Part shown: positions 7,806 through 16,187 of the stretch, one piece after another
Numbering within the stretch: position 1 is the stretch's first letter
Layout: each line of letters begins with the position of its first letter
NCBI RefSeq assembly: GCF_014203155.1
Contig: NZ_JACHIK010000005.1
Location: forward strand, 238,689-302,688
DNA length: 64,000 bases
Reading direction: 5' to 3'
DNA from: Shinella fusca
Lineage (GTDB): Bacteria; Pseudomonadota; Alphaproteobacteria; Rhizobiales; Rhizobiaceae
Program-made: the position numbers and the translations under genes
The notes under the pieces: generated by a model
Told to the model about the DNA's origin: nothing
Seen by the model: only the letters and a program-made list of their open reading frames with translations
Databases searched by the model: none

Positions 7806-8204
7806 ATGGCCAACGGATTGTTTTCATCCCGCAGCAAGAACCTTCGCGACACCGTCGCGGACGAAGCCCGGGCCGTCGAGGACCAGATCGCGGACCTGCG
7901 CGCCGAGATCGCATCGCTCGCCCGCCTCATGGCCGACGACGCGGCGGGCGGCGCCAAGAGCATCCGCAAGAAGGCCCGCGCGGTGAAGGCGGACATGGGC
8001 GATGCCGCCCACGACCTCAAGGACCGCGCCCAGAGCGACATCGCCGACATGATCGCCGCCGGGGAAGACATTCTCGCCGAATTCCAGGCGCGCTACCGCG
8101 ACACCGGCCAGAAGGCCCGCAAGGCCGTGCACGAGCGCCCGCTGACGACGCTCGGCATCGCCGCCGCCGCCGGCTTCCTCCTCGCCGCCCTGCTGCGGCG
8201 CTGA
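7806..8204 (+). CDS. DUF883/ElaB-YqjD-like membrane-anchored protein
   Basis: 132 residues from the ATG at 7806, with a good ribosome site (AAAAGGAGAA) just before it. Residues about 8-100 are charged and helical, with heptad-like stretches (ARAVEDQIADLRAEIASLAR); the protein ends in one membrane helix (TTLGIAAAAGFLLAALLRR). This layout matches the DUF883 family (ElaB, YqjD, YgaM), C-tail anchored proteins, some of which bind ribosomes in stationary phase. The EcfG promoter upstream suggests stress induction. The next gene follows after 31 bp. Confidence 0.75.
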   Translation: MANGLFSSRSKNLRDTVADEARAVEDQIADLRAEIASLARLMADDAAGGAKSIRKKARAVKADMGDAAHDLKDRAQSDIADMIAAGEDILAEFQARYRDTGQKARKAVHERPLTTLGIAAAAGFLLAALLRR

Positions 8205-8235
8205 TCCTTCTCCTCCACCAACGGAGCGCATCGAC

Positions 8236-8667
8236 ATGCTGTCACTGGGGGCAATCCTCGTCCAGAATCTCGTCACCCGCGTCGGTGACCGGGTGGACGA
8301 GACGATGGACATCGCCAAGCGCAACGCCATAGCGGGCCTTGCCATCGGGCTCATGCTGCTGACGGCCTATGTGCTGGCGGTCGTCGGCGGCGCGGTGGCG
8401 CTTGCCGACCGCTACGGCGCCGTGCCGGCCCTCTTCGGCCTTGCCGCCGGCTTCCTGCTGCTCGCCCTCATCGTGCTCGGCGTCGTTGCCGCCCGCAACC
8501 GGCGCGAACGCGAGCGCCGACGCCTCCGCCGCCGCGAGCTTGCCGCCCGCCGCGACCTGATGGCGGCCGCCGCCACCGTCGCCGTGAGGAAGCCCTTCGC
8601 GGCGACCGCCGTGGCGCTCGCCCTCGGCTTCCTGCTCGCCCCGAAATCCCGGCGGGACGACGACTGA
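8236..8667 (+). CDS. Small membrane protein, holin-X/DUF1469-like
   Basis: 143 residues. Two adjacent membrane helices (AIAGLAIGLMLLTAYVLAVV and ALFGLAAGFLLLALIVLGVV) are followed by a very Arg-rich stretch (NRRERERRRLRRRELAARR) and a third hydrophobic segment near the C-terminus (ATAVALALGFLLAP). This resembles the putative holin-X or YqjE type proteins commonly encoded next to YqjD-like proteins. It has no tie to phage lysis here. It probably belongs to the same EcfG-controlled unit as the preceding gene. Confidence 0.7.
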   Translation: MLSLGAILVQNLVTRVGDRVDETMDIAKRNAIAGLAIGLMLLTAYVLAVVGGAVALADRYGAVPALFGLAAGFLLLALIVLGVVAARNRRERERRRLRRRELAARRDLMAAAATVAVRKPFAATAVALALGFLLAPKSRRDDD

Positions 8668-8699
8668 CCGATCTTTCCTGAAAACCGACCGTGCCGCTC

Positions 8700-10199
8700 T
8701 CAGAGCGGCATGCGCACGACGGCGGTGACGCCCTTCGGCAGGTACTCGACATGCACGCTGCTGCCGAGGATCTTGTCGAGGCTGCGCTCGATCAGCACCG
8801 AGCCGAAGCCGCGCCGGCCGTCGGCCTTGACCGGCGGTCCGCCGACCTCGTGCCAGGTCATGTTGAGCACGCGATGGCCGTCCTCGTTGACGATGCGGGC
8901 GGTGATGACCACCTTGCCGGTGCGCACGGAGAGCGAGCCGTATTTGCGGGCATTGGTCGCCAGTTCGTGCAGGACGAGGCCGAGACCGACCGCCTCGTCC
9001 GGCCCCAGCTCCACCTCGTCCTTGTGGATTTCGATCTGGCTGTCGTAGTCGATCGCATAGGGCATGATCTGCTTCTGGAGCAGCATCTTCAGGTGGATAA
9101 CGCCCCATTCGTGGTCGCTGAGGAGCCCGTGCGCCTCCGAGAGCGATTGCAGCCGGCCGGCGAAGGCATCCATGAACTCGACGGGATCGCTCGTCTGCCG
9201 GAGGGTCTGCCGCGCCAGCGATTGCAGCATGGCGAGCGTGTTCTTGACCCGGTGGTTGAGCTCGCGCAGGAGCAGCCGCGTCCGCTCCGAGGCGAGCTGC
9301 CCGTCGGTCACGTCGACGTTGATGCCGAGGAAGGTGGCCGGCTTGCCGTCCACGTCCCATTCGTGCACGCGCCCGCGCCCCAGCAGCCAGCGGTCGGAAT
9401 GGGCGGCGCGGAACAGGCCGTCATATTCCTTGCCGGTGGCAAGCGCGTTGCGCAGCCGGTCGATGGTGAGCTTGCGGTCGGCCGGATGCACCAGCATGAA
9501 GAATTTCCGCGCGCTCATCGGCTTTCCCGGCCGGACGCCGAGCATGCGGTAGAAGGTCTCGTTGCCCGAGACGGTACCCGTCGAGATATCCCACAGCCAG
9601 CTTGCGACATTGGCCGCGTCGAGCGCCAGCGCGTGGCGCTTCTCGTCGCGCGAGAGCGCCTCGGCGGCGACCGTGCGCCGGCGCGTTTCCTCCTTCAGCT
9701 TGATGAGGGAGGCGGCGAGCGAGGCCAGTTGCTCCAGCCGGTGCACAAGCTCCTTCGGCACCGTGCGGCGCGACTTCACGTCGTAGATGCAGACCGTGCC
9801 GATCGCCTGGCCGTCGAGGACGATCGGCACGCCCGCATAAAAGCGAAGGCGCGGCGCGCCGGTCACGGACGGCAGGTCGGAGAAGCGCTTGTCCTTGCGC
9901 GCATCGGCAATGACCAGCGGCACCCGCTCGGCCAGCATGCGCGCACAGAAGGAATCCTCCGACGGCGCGCGGATTTCCGGCGTACCCTGCCGGGCGAGGA
10001 ACCACTGGTCGGTCCGCCCCAGAACGGTGACGAGGGAAATCGGCGCGTCGACGAACCCCGCCGCAAGGGCGGCGATATCGTCGAAATCCGGATCGGGACC
10101 GAGGAACACCGGCATGGCGGCATTGAGTGCCGCCAGCCGGTCTGGAGCTTCCAGCACCGCGGCAACGTCGGACGGCAATGGGTGAACGTTGTCCTTCAT
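8700..10199 (-). CDS. HWE-family sensor histidine kinase with GAF and PAS domains
   Basis: 499 residues from the ATG at 10199; the frame stays open to an ATG at 10268. No membrane segment, so cytoplasmic. A GAF domain covers about residues 20-180 (APISLVTVLGRTDQWFLARQ, SFCARM, FYAGVPIV), a PAS domain about 190-305 (ALDAANVASWLWDI, GINVDVTD), then the phosphoacceptor segment LLLRELNHRVKNTLAMLQSL and an ATPase domain with HELATNARKYGSLS. HWE kinases commonly phosphorylate PhyR. Lying beside ecfG-nepR-phyR it is a good PhyK candidate; the signal it senses is unknown. Confidence 0.85.
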   Translation of the reverse strand: MKDNVHPLPSDVAAVLEAPDRLAALNAAMPVFLGPDPDFDDIAALAAGFVDAPISLVTVLGRTDQWFLARQGTPEIRAPSEDSFCARMLAERVPLVIADARKDKRFSDLPSVTGAPRLRFYAGVPIVLDGQAIGTVCIYDVKSRRTVPKELVHRLEQLASLAASLIKLKEETRRRTVAAEALSRDEKRHALALDAANVASWLWDISTGTVSGNETFYRMLGVRPGKPMSARKFFMLVHPADRKLTIDRLRNALATGKEYDGLFRAAHSDRWLLGRGRVHEWDVDGKPATFLGINVDVTDGQLASERTRLLLRELNHRVKNTLAMLQSLARQTLRQTSDPVEFMDAFAGRLQSLSEAHGLLSDHEWGVIHLKMLLQKQIMPYAIDYDSQIEIHKDEVELGPDEAVGLGLVLHELATNARKYGSLSVRTGKVVITARIVNEDGHRVLNMTWHEVGGPPVKADGRRGFGSVLIERSLDKILGSSVHVEYLPKGVTAVVRMPL

Positions 10200-10307
10200 G
10201 CCTTTTCGGTAAGCGATTCCGTGCTCCGTTTCATCAAGGGAGGCACATATTCGCTTCAGTCCCCTCATCTTTTGCCGTCCGCCGCCATGGCGGACGGCAT
10301 GGTGCCG

Positions 10308-10862
10308 TCAGGATACGAAGGCGCGCGAGGTGATCGGCGCCGATACGGAGTCCGGGCCGTAGTCGCCCTCGCCGCTGATCTGGAGGAGTTCCTGCAGACG
10401 CTGGCGGGCGCGGTTCACGCGGCTCTTGATGGTGCCGAGGGCGCAGCCGCAGATTTCCGCCGCCTCCTCGTAGGAAAAGCCCGACGCGCCGACGAGGATG
10501 ATCGCCTCGCGCTGTTCGTCCGGCAGCTTTTCCAGCGCCTTCTTGAAGTCCTGCATGTCGAGCGAGCCGTACTGCGAAGGATGCTGCGCGAGGTTCTCCG
10601 TGAAGATGCCGTCGCTGTCCTGCACCTCGCGGCCGCGCTTGCGCAGCTTGCTGTAGAGCTCGTTGCGCAGGATCGTGAAGAGCCAGGCCTTCATGTTGGT
10701 GCCCATCTCGAACTGTTCCTGCTTGGCCCAGGCCTTCATGATCGTGTCCTGCACCAGGTCGTCCGCCTGGTCGTGCCGGCCGATCAGCGAGATGGCAAAG
10801 GCACGCAGGCTTGGCAGCACCGCCAGCAGTTCCCGCTTGAACGTGGTCTGTTCCTGATCCAT
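10308..10862 (-). CDS. ecfG: General stress response ECF sigma factor EcfG (RpoE2)
   Basis: 184 residues from the ATG at 10862, which has GAGGGA five bases upstream; a GTG at 10874 overlaps the nepR stop codon and is the alternative. Region 2 (LRAFAISLIGRHDQADDLVQDTIMKAW, here abridged) and region 4 (EREAIILV-type helix, SYEEAAEICGCALGTIKSRV) are clear. It directs RNA polymerase to GGAAC-N16-CGTT promoters; two such sites are present in the window. It is coupled to nepR and held inactive by NepR until PhyR is phosphorylated. Confidence 0.92.
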   Translation of the reverse strand: MDQEQTTFKRELLAVLPSLRAFAISLIGRHDQADDLVQDTIMKAWAKQEQFEMGTNMKAWLFTILRNELYSKLRKRGREVQDSDGIFTENLAQHPSQYGSLDMQDFKKALEKLPDEQREAIILVGASGFSYEEAAEICGCALGTIKSRVNRARQRLQELLQISGEGDYGPDSVSAPITSRAFVS

Positions 10863-10870
10863 TGCGTCCC

Positions 10871-11059
10871 TCACTCGGCCCGTCGCACGCCGCCTTCGGC
10901 GGCATCCAGTTTCTCGAGAAGGTCCAGGAACCTTTGAGGAAGCGCCTCATCCTGTACCGAATGGTAGAAGGCGCGCAGCTTCATGGCAATCTGGGCGTTG
11001 GAATCGCCCGCTTTCGACGGAGGCTGTCCCCCGTTTGTCTTCGTTTCCACTGTATTCAC
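10871..11059 (-). CDS. nepR: Anti-sigma factor NepR
   Basis: 62 residues, right for NepR. The conserved part is NAQIAMKLRAFYHSVQDEAL, followed by PQRFLDLLEKLDAAE, the two helices that grip EcfG or PhyR. It sequesters EcfG and is itself captured by phosphorylated PhyR. It is the first gene of the nepR-ecfG unit and diverges from phyR, the standard gene order. Confidence 0.9.
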   Translation of the reverse strand: MNTVETKTNGGQPPSKAGDSNAQIAMKLRAFYHSVQDEALPQRFLDLLEKLDAAEGGVRRAE

Positions 11060-11108
11060 TTAGGCCACTTCCATCTTTCATCTGCCCTGACGACGAATTC
11101 CGCGAAGG

Positions 11109-11133
11109 AATGCCCCGCTTCAAAAAAAGTTCC
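11109..11133 (-). promoter_or_regulatory. Probable EcfG promoter for nepR-ecfG
   Basis: Read on the minus strand, GGAAC (11133-11129) and CATT (11112-11109) are 16 bp apart. One base differs from the CGTT consensus. It lies 50 bp upstream of nepR and would give positive autoregulation. Confidence 0.55.
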
Positions 11134-11140
11134 GCCTCCC

Positions 11141-11165
11141 GGAACCTAAATTTGGCTTCCGCGTT
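11141..11165 (+). promoter_or_regulatory. EcfG promoter for phyR
   Basis: GGAAC at 11141-11145 and CGTT at 11162-11165 with a 16-bp spacer match the EcfG consensus exactly. It is 48 bp upstream of the phyR ATG and back to back with the nepR promoter. Confidence 0.8.
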
Positions 11166-11212
11166 CAAACCGTCAACTGCAAGTGCAGCAAATCGAAAAC
11201 AGGGGACATCTC

Positions 11213-12010
11213 ATGCCGATTTCCGACCGTATCGGGCCTCACCTTCCGGCCCTTCGCCGTTATGCTCGCGCCCTGACGGGAACCCAGTCGTCGGGCGACG
11301 CCTATGTCGCCGCGACCCTCGAGACCATTCTGATCGATCCCTCGGTCATGCCGGTGAGCGGAGACGACAAGGTCTGCCTCTTCGGCCTCCTGAGCCGCAT
11401 CATCTCCTCTCTCCCCGTTTCGATGGCCCGCGCCACGGCCGATTCCATTTCCCCCGGCACCGAGACGCCCTTCGATCTTTCCGGCGTGCCGCCGCTCGGC
11501 CGGCAGGCACTTCTCCTCGCCACCGTCGAGGGCTTTTCCGTCGAACGGACGGCCGAGATCCTGGAGGCGGAGGCGACGGCCATCCGCACCCTGCTCGACG
11601 CCGCCTTCGAGGAGATCGCCGCACAGGCCGAGACCGGCATCATGATCATCGAGGACGAGCCGCTGATCGCGCTCGACCTTGCCCATATGGTGAGCGGCAT
11701 GGGCCACCGGGTCACCGGCATCGCCCGCACGCAGAGCGAGGCCGAGGCGCTGTGGAGCGAAAGCCGCCCCGGGCTCGTCCTTGCCGACGTCCGGCTCGCC
11801 GACGGCTCCTCCGGCATCGACGCCGTCAATTCCATCCTCTCGCGAACGACGATCCCCGTCATCTTCATCACCGCCTATCCCGAAAGGCTCCTGACGGGCG
11901 AGCGGCCGGAACCGGCCTTCCTCGTCTCCAAGCCCTTCAACCCGGAGCAGGTGAAGGTCCTGATCAATCAGGCCCTTCTCTTTGCCCCGCCAGCGCGCGC
12001 AGCGGCCTGA
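11213..12010 (+). CDS. phyR: Anti-anti-sigma response regulator PhyR
   Basis: 265 residues from the ATG at 11213. Residues about 1-130 form a sigma-factor-like domain (HLPALRRYARALTG, QALLLATVEGFSVERTAEIL) that mimics EcfG to bind NepR. Residues about 140-260 form a receiver domain with acidic pocket IIEDEP, phosphoacceptor Asp192 in LADVRLADG, and the conserved Lys in VSKPF. When phosphorylated it captures NepR and frees EcfG. It is divergent from nepR-ecfG and followed by a strong terminator. Confidence 0.93.
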   Translation: MPISDRIGPHLPALRRYARALTGTQSSGDAYVAATLETILIDPSVMPVSGDDKVCLFGLLSRIISSLPVSMARATADSISPGTETPFDLSGVPPLGRQALLLATVEGFSVERTAEILEAEATAIRTLLDAAFEEIAAQAETGIMIIEDEPLIALDLAHMVSGMGHRVTGIARTQSEAEALWSESRPGLVLADVRLADGSSGIDAVNSILSRTTIPVIFITAYPERLLTGERPEPAFLVSKPFNPEQVKVLINQALLFAPPARAAA

Positions 12011-12045
12011 TCTCGCTCCCGGACAGCCGCAGCGGCGGCGCGGTC

Positions 12046-12080
12046 AGCGGCGGTGGGACGGCACGCCCACCGCCGCTTTC
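12046..12080 (+). terminator. Terminator after phyR
   Basis: A perfect 12-bp GC-rich stem (12046-12057 with 12066-12077) with an 8-base loop is followed by TTTC. It starts 36 bp after the phyR stop codon. The T-run is short. Confidence 0.65.
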
Positions 12081-12103
12081 GCATATCCGGCCTTCGCAAC
12101 CGC

Positions 12104-12140
12104 CCAAAAGAAAACAGCCAGCGCCGGAAGGCACTGGCTG
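12104..12140 (-). terminator. Terminator at the end of the polyol operon
   Basis: On the minus strand the stem CAGCCAG/CTGGCTG (12140-12134 with 12121-12115), extended by three inner pairs, is followed by a T-rich tail (TTTTCTTTTG). It lies about 155 bp past the FGGY kinase stop. Nothing else is evident in 12141-12295. Confidence 0.65.
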
Positions 12141-12295
12141 CTTGAGTATCCACGGACCGGAGGGGGACACGGTTTCGTGGTAAATCGCCGGTCGAGGGCC
12201 TCGCATTTGGGGGACATGCGCAGACCGGCGACAGCAGCAAAACACGTATCCGGCGCTTTGGTTCCGCCCGGCTGCAGATTTTTCACGAAATATTT

Positions 12296-13879
12296 TCAGT
12301 CGAGCGTTTCGAGTTCCATGCGGTGGCGCAGCAGCGCCAGGAAACGCCGGTAATCCCGGTCGTAGCCAGCCTTGCGGGCGGCATCCGGCAGGAATTCGCG
12401 CCCGCCGCCGTACATGCCCGCGCCCGCCGCCGGAAGATCGGCATGGAGCCCGCCGGCAACCGCCGCCACCATCGCCGTTCCGAGCAGCACGGCGTCCCCG
12501 GTCTTCGGCACCACGATGCGGCAGCCGGTGGCGTCGCGGTAGAGCTCCAGCAGCAAGGGATTGCGCACATGGCCGCCGGCGACATGCAGCGTATCGAGCG
12601 GATAGCCGCATTCGCCGAGCTTGCCGAGGATATGGCGGACGCCGAGCGCGATGGCGACGCAACTGCGCCAGTAGAGCCGGCACAGCCCGTCGAAGGAGGC
12701 ATCGAGCGAAAGGCCGCTGATGACGCCGAGCGCGTGCGGATCGGCAAGCGGCGAACGGTTGCCGTGGAAATCCGGCAGGACGTCGAGGCGCGCGCCGAAC
12801 GCCTCGCCCTCCTCCTCCCGCAAGGCGGCGATGCGGGCGATGATGCGGGCATGGTTTTCCGCCGTCGGCTCGCCCCCGGCGCTGTGCAGGCGCACGATAT
12901 GGTCGAGCAGCGCACCTGTCGCCGACTGGCCGCCCTCGACCAGCCACCAGCCCGGCAGCACCGCCTCGTAATAGGGGCCCCACAGGCCGAAGCCGAATTT
13001 TCGCGTCCGTGAAAAGGCGGCGACGCAGCTCGACGTGCCGCCGATCAGCGCCAGTTGCCGCTCCAGCCGCTCAGGCTCCCCGGCAAAGGCGCCGAGCACG
13101 CCGAGCGCCCCGGCATAGGCGTCGATGAGGCCGGCGGCGACCACGCAGCCCGTGTCGAGCCCGAGTTCTTCCGCCGCCTCCGCCGTCAGCCGGCCGATGG
13201 CCGTTCCGAGCGGCAGGGTCTCCAGAGGAAGGCTCCCGCGCTCGCGCACGTCCTCAAGCCCGATGGCGGCGAGGAAATCGGCGTTCCACGGCTCCTTCTC
13301 ATGGGAAAGGTAGTTCCACTTGGCCGTCATCGTGCAGCGCGAGCGGGCATTCACGCCCGTCGCCCGCCAGGTGACGAAATCGGCGAGGTCGAAGAAATAG
13401 CCGGCCTTGGCCCATTGCTCCGGCCGATGGCGCTTCAGCCACATCAGCTTGGGCATTTCCATTTCCGGCGACATCACGCGGCCGGAATGGGCAAGCACCG
13501 GATGATCGGCCGCCGTGCAGATGTCGGCTTCGGCGAGCGCGCGGTGATCGAGCCAGACGATGGTGTCCCAGCGGGCCTCCGCGCCGCCCGAGACGGCGAG
13601 CGGCCTCCCCGCACCGTCGCGCACCACGAGCGAGCAGGTGGCATCGACGCCGAGGGCCGCAACCTGCGCAGGGTTGGCACCGGCCGCCTCGCAGGCGGAC
13701 TTCACCGCCGTGCAGACAGCGCGCCAGATATCCTCCGAATCGTGTTCCGCCGAGAGGGCATCCGGCCGGCACATGGCGATGGGGTGTTCGGCCCGGCCGA
13801 GCAACTGGCCGCTCCGGTCGAACACACCGGCGCGGGCGCTACCTGTGCCGATGTCCACCGCAACGATCAGATTGCGCAT
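12296..13879 (-). CDS. FGGY-family carbohydrate kinase
   Basis: 527 residues from the ATG at 13879, sharing one base with the stop of the HAD gene. The N-terminal ATP-binding motif VAVDIGTGSARAGVFD and the C-terminal FGGY signature region (LHVAGGHVRNPLLLELYRDA, then TGDAVLLGTAMVAAVAGG) are present. By length and sequence style it resembles the ribulokinase/YDCK branch. In this context it most likely phosphorylates a ketose made by the polyol dehydrogenases (for example fructose, xylulose or ribulose); the exact sugar cannot be read from sequence. Last gene of the smo operon. Confidence 0.85.
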   Translation of the reverse strand: MRNLIVAVDIGTGSARAGVFDRSGQLLGRAEHPIAMCRPDALSAEHDSEDIWRAVCTAVKSACEAAGANPAQVAALGVDATCSLVVRDGAGRPLAVSGGAEARWDTIVWLDHRALAEADICTAADHPVLAHSGRVMSPEMEMPKLMWLKRHRPEQWAKAGYFFDLADFVTWRATGVNARSRCTMTAKWNYLSHEKEPWNADFLAAIGLEDVRERGSLPLETLPLGTAIGRLTAEAAEELGLDTGCVVAAGLIDAYAGALGVLGAFAGEPERLERQLALIGGTSSCVAAFSRTRKFGFGLWGPYYEAVLPGWWLVEGGQSATGALLDHIVRLHSAGGEPTAENHARIIARIAALREEEGEAFGARLDVLPDFHGNRSPLADPHALGVISGLSLDASFDGLCRLYWRSCVAIALGVRHILGKLGECGYPLDTLHVAGGHVRNPLLLELYRDATGCRIVVPKTGDAVLLGTAMVAAVAGGLHADLPAAGAGMYGGGREFLPDAARKAGYDRDYRRFLALLRHRMELETLD

Positions 13880-14571
13880 CAATGCTCTTTCCCGTCGGCC
13901 TTTTCGTCGCGGACAAACTGTAACAATTCCCGCATGTCGTCAAACAGGGCGTCGGGCTCCAGCCGGAGCAGCGTCTCGCGATGCCCCGGCGTCTTGGCAT
14001 GGGAACCGCCGGTGAAGGCGACCACCCGCATGCCGGCCGCCTTGCCCGCGGCGATCCCCGCGGGACTGTCTTCCACCACCACGCAGTAGTCGGGCGCAAC
14101 GCCCATCGCGGCGCTGGCATGAAGGAAGAGATCGGGCGCCGGCTTGCCGCGCGCGACCATGCTGGCGCTGAAGATGTTCGGCTCGAAGCGGGAGAGGAGG
14201 CCCGTGACGGTGAGCGACAGGCGGATGCGCTCCGGCTGGCTCGACGAGGCGACGCAATGGGCGATGCCGAGCGCATCGACCGTCTCGGCAACCCCCTCGA
14301 CGGCCCGCAGTTCCGCACGGAAACGCTCGTAGAGCACCTTGCGCATGGCGTCGAGAAAGGCCGCGTCAATCGCAAGGCCGTAGTCGTCATGCAGGATTTC
14401 CGACATGCTCTTGAGGCTGCGGCCGAGGAAGCGGACATGCGCCTCCTCCTCGCTCATCGTCACGCCCGCCGCCGCAAGGGCCTCGACCAGCACCGCGATC
14501 GAGATCGGCTCGCTGTCGACGAGCACGCCGTCGCAATCGAAAATGACCAGTTCTGTCGTTTTGGCGGCCAT
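13879..14571 (-). CDS. HAD-superfamily sugar-phosphate phosphatase-like hydrolase
   Basis: 230 residues from the ATG at 14571; longer readings overlap mtlK's spacer. Motif I is IFDCDGVLVDSEP (Asp nucleophile), motif II is VASSSQPERI, and the motif III/IV region is GKPAPDLFLHAS plus VVEDSPAGIAAGKAAGM. This is the beta-phosphoglucomutase/phosphatase (GmhB-unrelated) CbbY-like group. It probably acts on a phosphorylated intermediate of polyol catabolism. It lies between mtlK and the kinase gene, with a one-base stop-start overlap to the latter. Confidence 0.85.
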   Translation of the reverse strand: MAAKTTELVIFDCDGVLVDSEPISIAVLVEALAAAGVTMSEEEAHVRFLGRSLKSMSEILHDDYGLAIDAAFLDAMRKVLYERFRAELRAVEGVAETVDALGIAHCVASSSQPERIRLSLTVTGLLSRFEPNIFSASMVARGKPAPDLFLHASAAMGVAPDYCVVVEDSPAGIAAGKAAGMRVVAFTGGSHAKTPGHRETLLRLEPDALFDDMRELLQFVRDEKADGKEH

Positions 14572-14645
14572 GGCGTTTCGTTCCGTTTCCGGCCCCCGTC
14601 GTACTGTCTGCCCCTTTCGATGAAAAGCCCCGTTGCCGGCTTTCC

Positions 14646-16130
14646 TCAATTTGCCAGCCTGTCCTCCAGGTAGCGTTTCAGCGTCGCGCGCGTGCCGTTC
14701 GCCTGGAGCGAGCCGAGGGCGGCGGCAAAGCGCCTGCGGAAGAGGTCCGATCCCGCCACCGTGCCGAAGATGTCCTTCAGCTCCAGGAAGGCGAACGGAT
14801 CGCTCTTCACCGCCTTTGCCGCGGCATGGATGCGTTCGATATTCGGATCGTTGAAGGTGATCGGCTTGCCGCTGTCCGTCGTGCCGGCAAGATAATGGCA
14901 CCACAGCGCCGAGACGAGCGAGAGGCCGGTGACGTCCTCGCCGCGCGACAGCCGGTCGGCGGTGGACGGCAGGATGAACTTCGGCTGGCGGTTCGAGCCG
15001 TCCTGCGCAAGGCGGGGGATCGTGTCGGCGATCTTCGGATTGGAGAAGCGCCGCTCGATCAGGGCGAAATAGTCGTTGAGGTCGGTATCCGGCACGGGCG
15101 GGATGACGGGAATGATCTCGTCATGCTCCAGCTTGGCGAGGAAGGCACGGATATCCGGGTCCTCCATCGCCTCGTGCACGAAATGGATGTCGAGCAGCGC
15201 CGCCGGATAGGCGATGGCCGCATGCCCGCCGTTGAGGATGCGGATCTTCATGTGCTCGTAGGGCGCGACGTCCGGCACGAACTGCACGCCCACCTTCTCC
15301 AGCGCCGGGCGGCCTAGTGGAAAATGATCCTCCAGCACCCATTGCTTGAATTCCTCGCAGAAGACCGGCCAGGCGTCGTCGATGCCGTACTCATCCGCGA
15401 CGATGCCGATCTCGCGCGGGCCCGTCGCCGGCGTGATGCGGTCGACCATGCCGTTCGGGAAGGCGACATTGGCGTCGATCCAGTCGGCGAGCGCCGGATC
15501 GGAAAGGCGCGCAAGGCCGGAGACGGCCGCGTGCGTCACCTCCCCGTTGCCGGGAATGTTGTCGCAGGACATGACCGTATAGGGCGCAAGGCCCTTGTCC
15601 CGGCGGGCCTTGAGGCCGGCGAGGATGAGGCCGAACACCGTCTTCGGCGCGGCGGGGTTCGCCGCGTCGGCGGCAATCGCCGGGTGGGCGGGATCGAAGA
15701 CGCCGGAGGCCGGATCGATGAAATAGCCGCCCTCGGTGATCGTCAGCGAGACGATGCGGATCGCCGGGTCGGCAAGGCGCGCGACAGTCGCTGCCGCATC
15801 GCCCGGGGCGAGATAGTCGATCATCGCGCCGGTGACGCGCGCGCCGGAGCGATTGTTGTCCTGCTCGACCACGGTGGTCAGGAAGTCCTGGCCAGCAAGC
15901 TTCTCGCGCATCGCCGCATCGGAGGGCAGCACGCCGGCGCCGACGATGGCCCAGTCATGGTCATGGCCGAGATTGAACAGGTCGTCGAGATAGATCGCCT
16001 GGTGCGCCCGGTGGAAATTGCCGACGCCGAAATGGACGATGCCGGCCGAAAGGCCCGCGCGTCCGTAGGCCGGAACGCTCGCGGTCTTCGCGATCTGCCC
16101 GAGATTGGCGAGCGACAGTTTCGTGGTCAT
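14646..16130 (-). CDS. mtlK: Mannitol 2-dehydrogenase (polyol dehydrogenase)
   Basis: 494 residues from the ATG at 16130, the usual length of long-chain mannitol dehydrogenases. The nucleotide-binding region is GIVHFGVGNFHRAHQAIYLD (residues about 32-51); the central TMSCDNIPGNGEV-type motif (TVMSCDNIPGNG) and the catalytic Lys region (RILNGGHAAIAYPA) follow. It oxidises D-mannitol to D-fructose with NAD and often also D-arabinitol. It follows smoS by about 57 bp in the smo operon, as in Sinorhizobium and Rhodobacter. Confidence 0.9.
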   Translation of the reverse strand: MTTKLSLANLGQIAKTASVPAYGRAGLSAGIVHFGVGNFHRAHQAIYLDDLFNLGHDHDWAIVGAGVLPSDAAMREKLAGQDFLTTVVEQDNNRSGARVTGAMIDYLAPGDAAATVARLADPAIRIVSLTITEGGYFIDPASGVFDPAHPAIAADAANPAAPKTVFGLILAGLKARRDKGLAPYTVMSCDNIPGNGEVTHAAVSGLARLSDPALADWIDANVAFPNGMVDRITPATGPREIGIVADEYGIDDAWPVFCEEFKQWVLEDHFPLGRPALEKVGVQFVPDVAPYEHMKIRILNGGHAAIAYPAALLDIHFVHEAMEDPDIRAFLAKLEHDEIIPVIPPVPDTDLNDYFALIERRFSNPKIADTIPRLAQDGSNRQPKFILPSTADRLSRGEDVTGLSLVSALWCHYLAGTTDSGKPITFNDPNIERIHAAAKAVKSDPFAFLELKDIFGTVAGSDLFRRRFAAALGSLQANGTRATLKRYLEDRLAN

Positions 16131-16187
16131 GATCCATTCCTTCCGGTTCGTCCGGTCCATGCATTTGCCGGCCCGCAGCGGCGGGCC

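Noticed and set aside
8236..8667. Holin-X-like protein as a sign of a prophage.
   Set aside because: No other phage genes are nearby, and the gene pairs with a DUF883-type gene behind a stress promoter.
10278..10297. GTCCGCC-6 bases-GGCGGAC hairpin after ecfG as a terminator.
   Set aside because: The stem is good but no T-run follows on the minus strand, so termination there is not supported.
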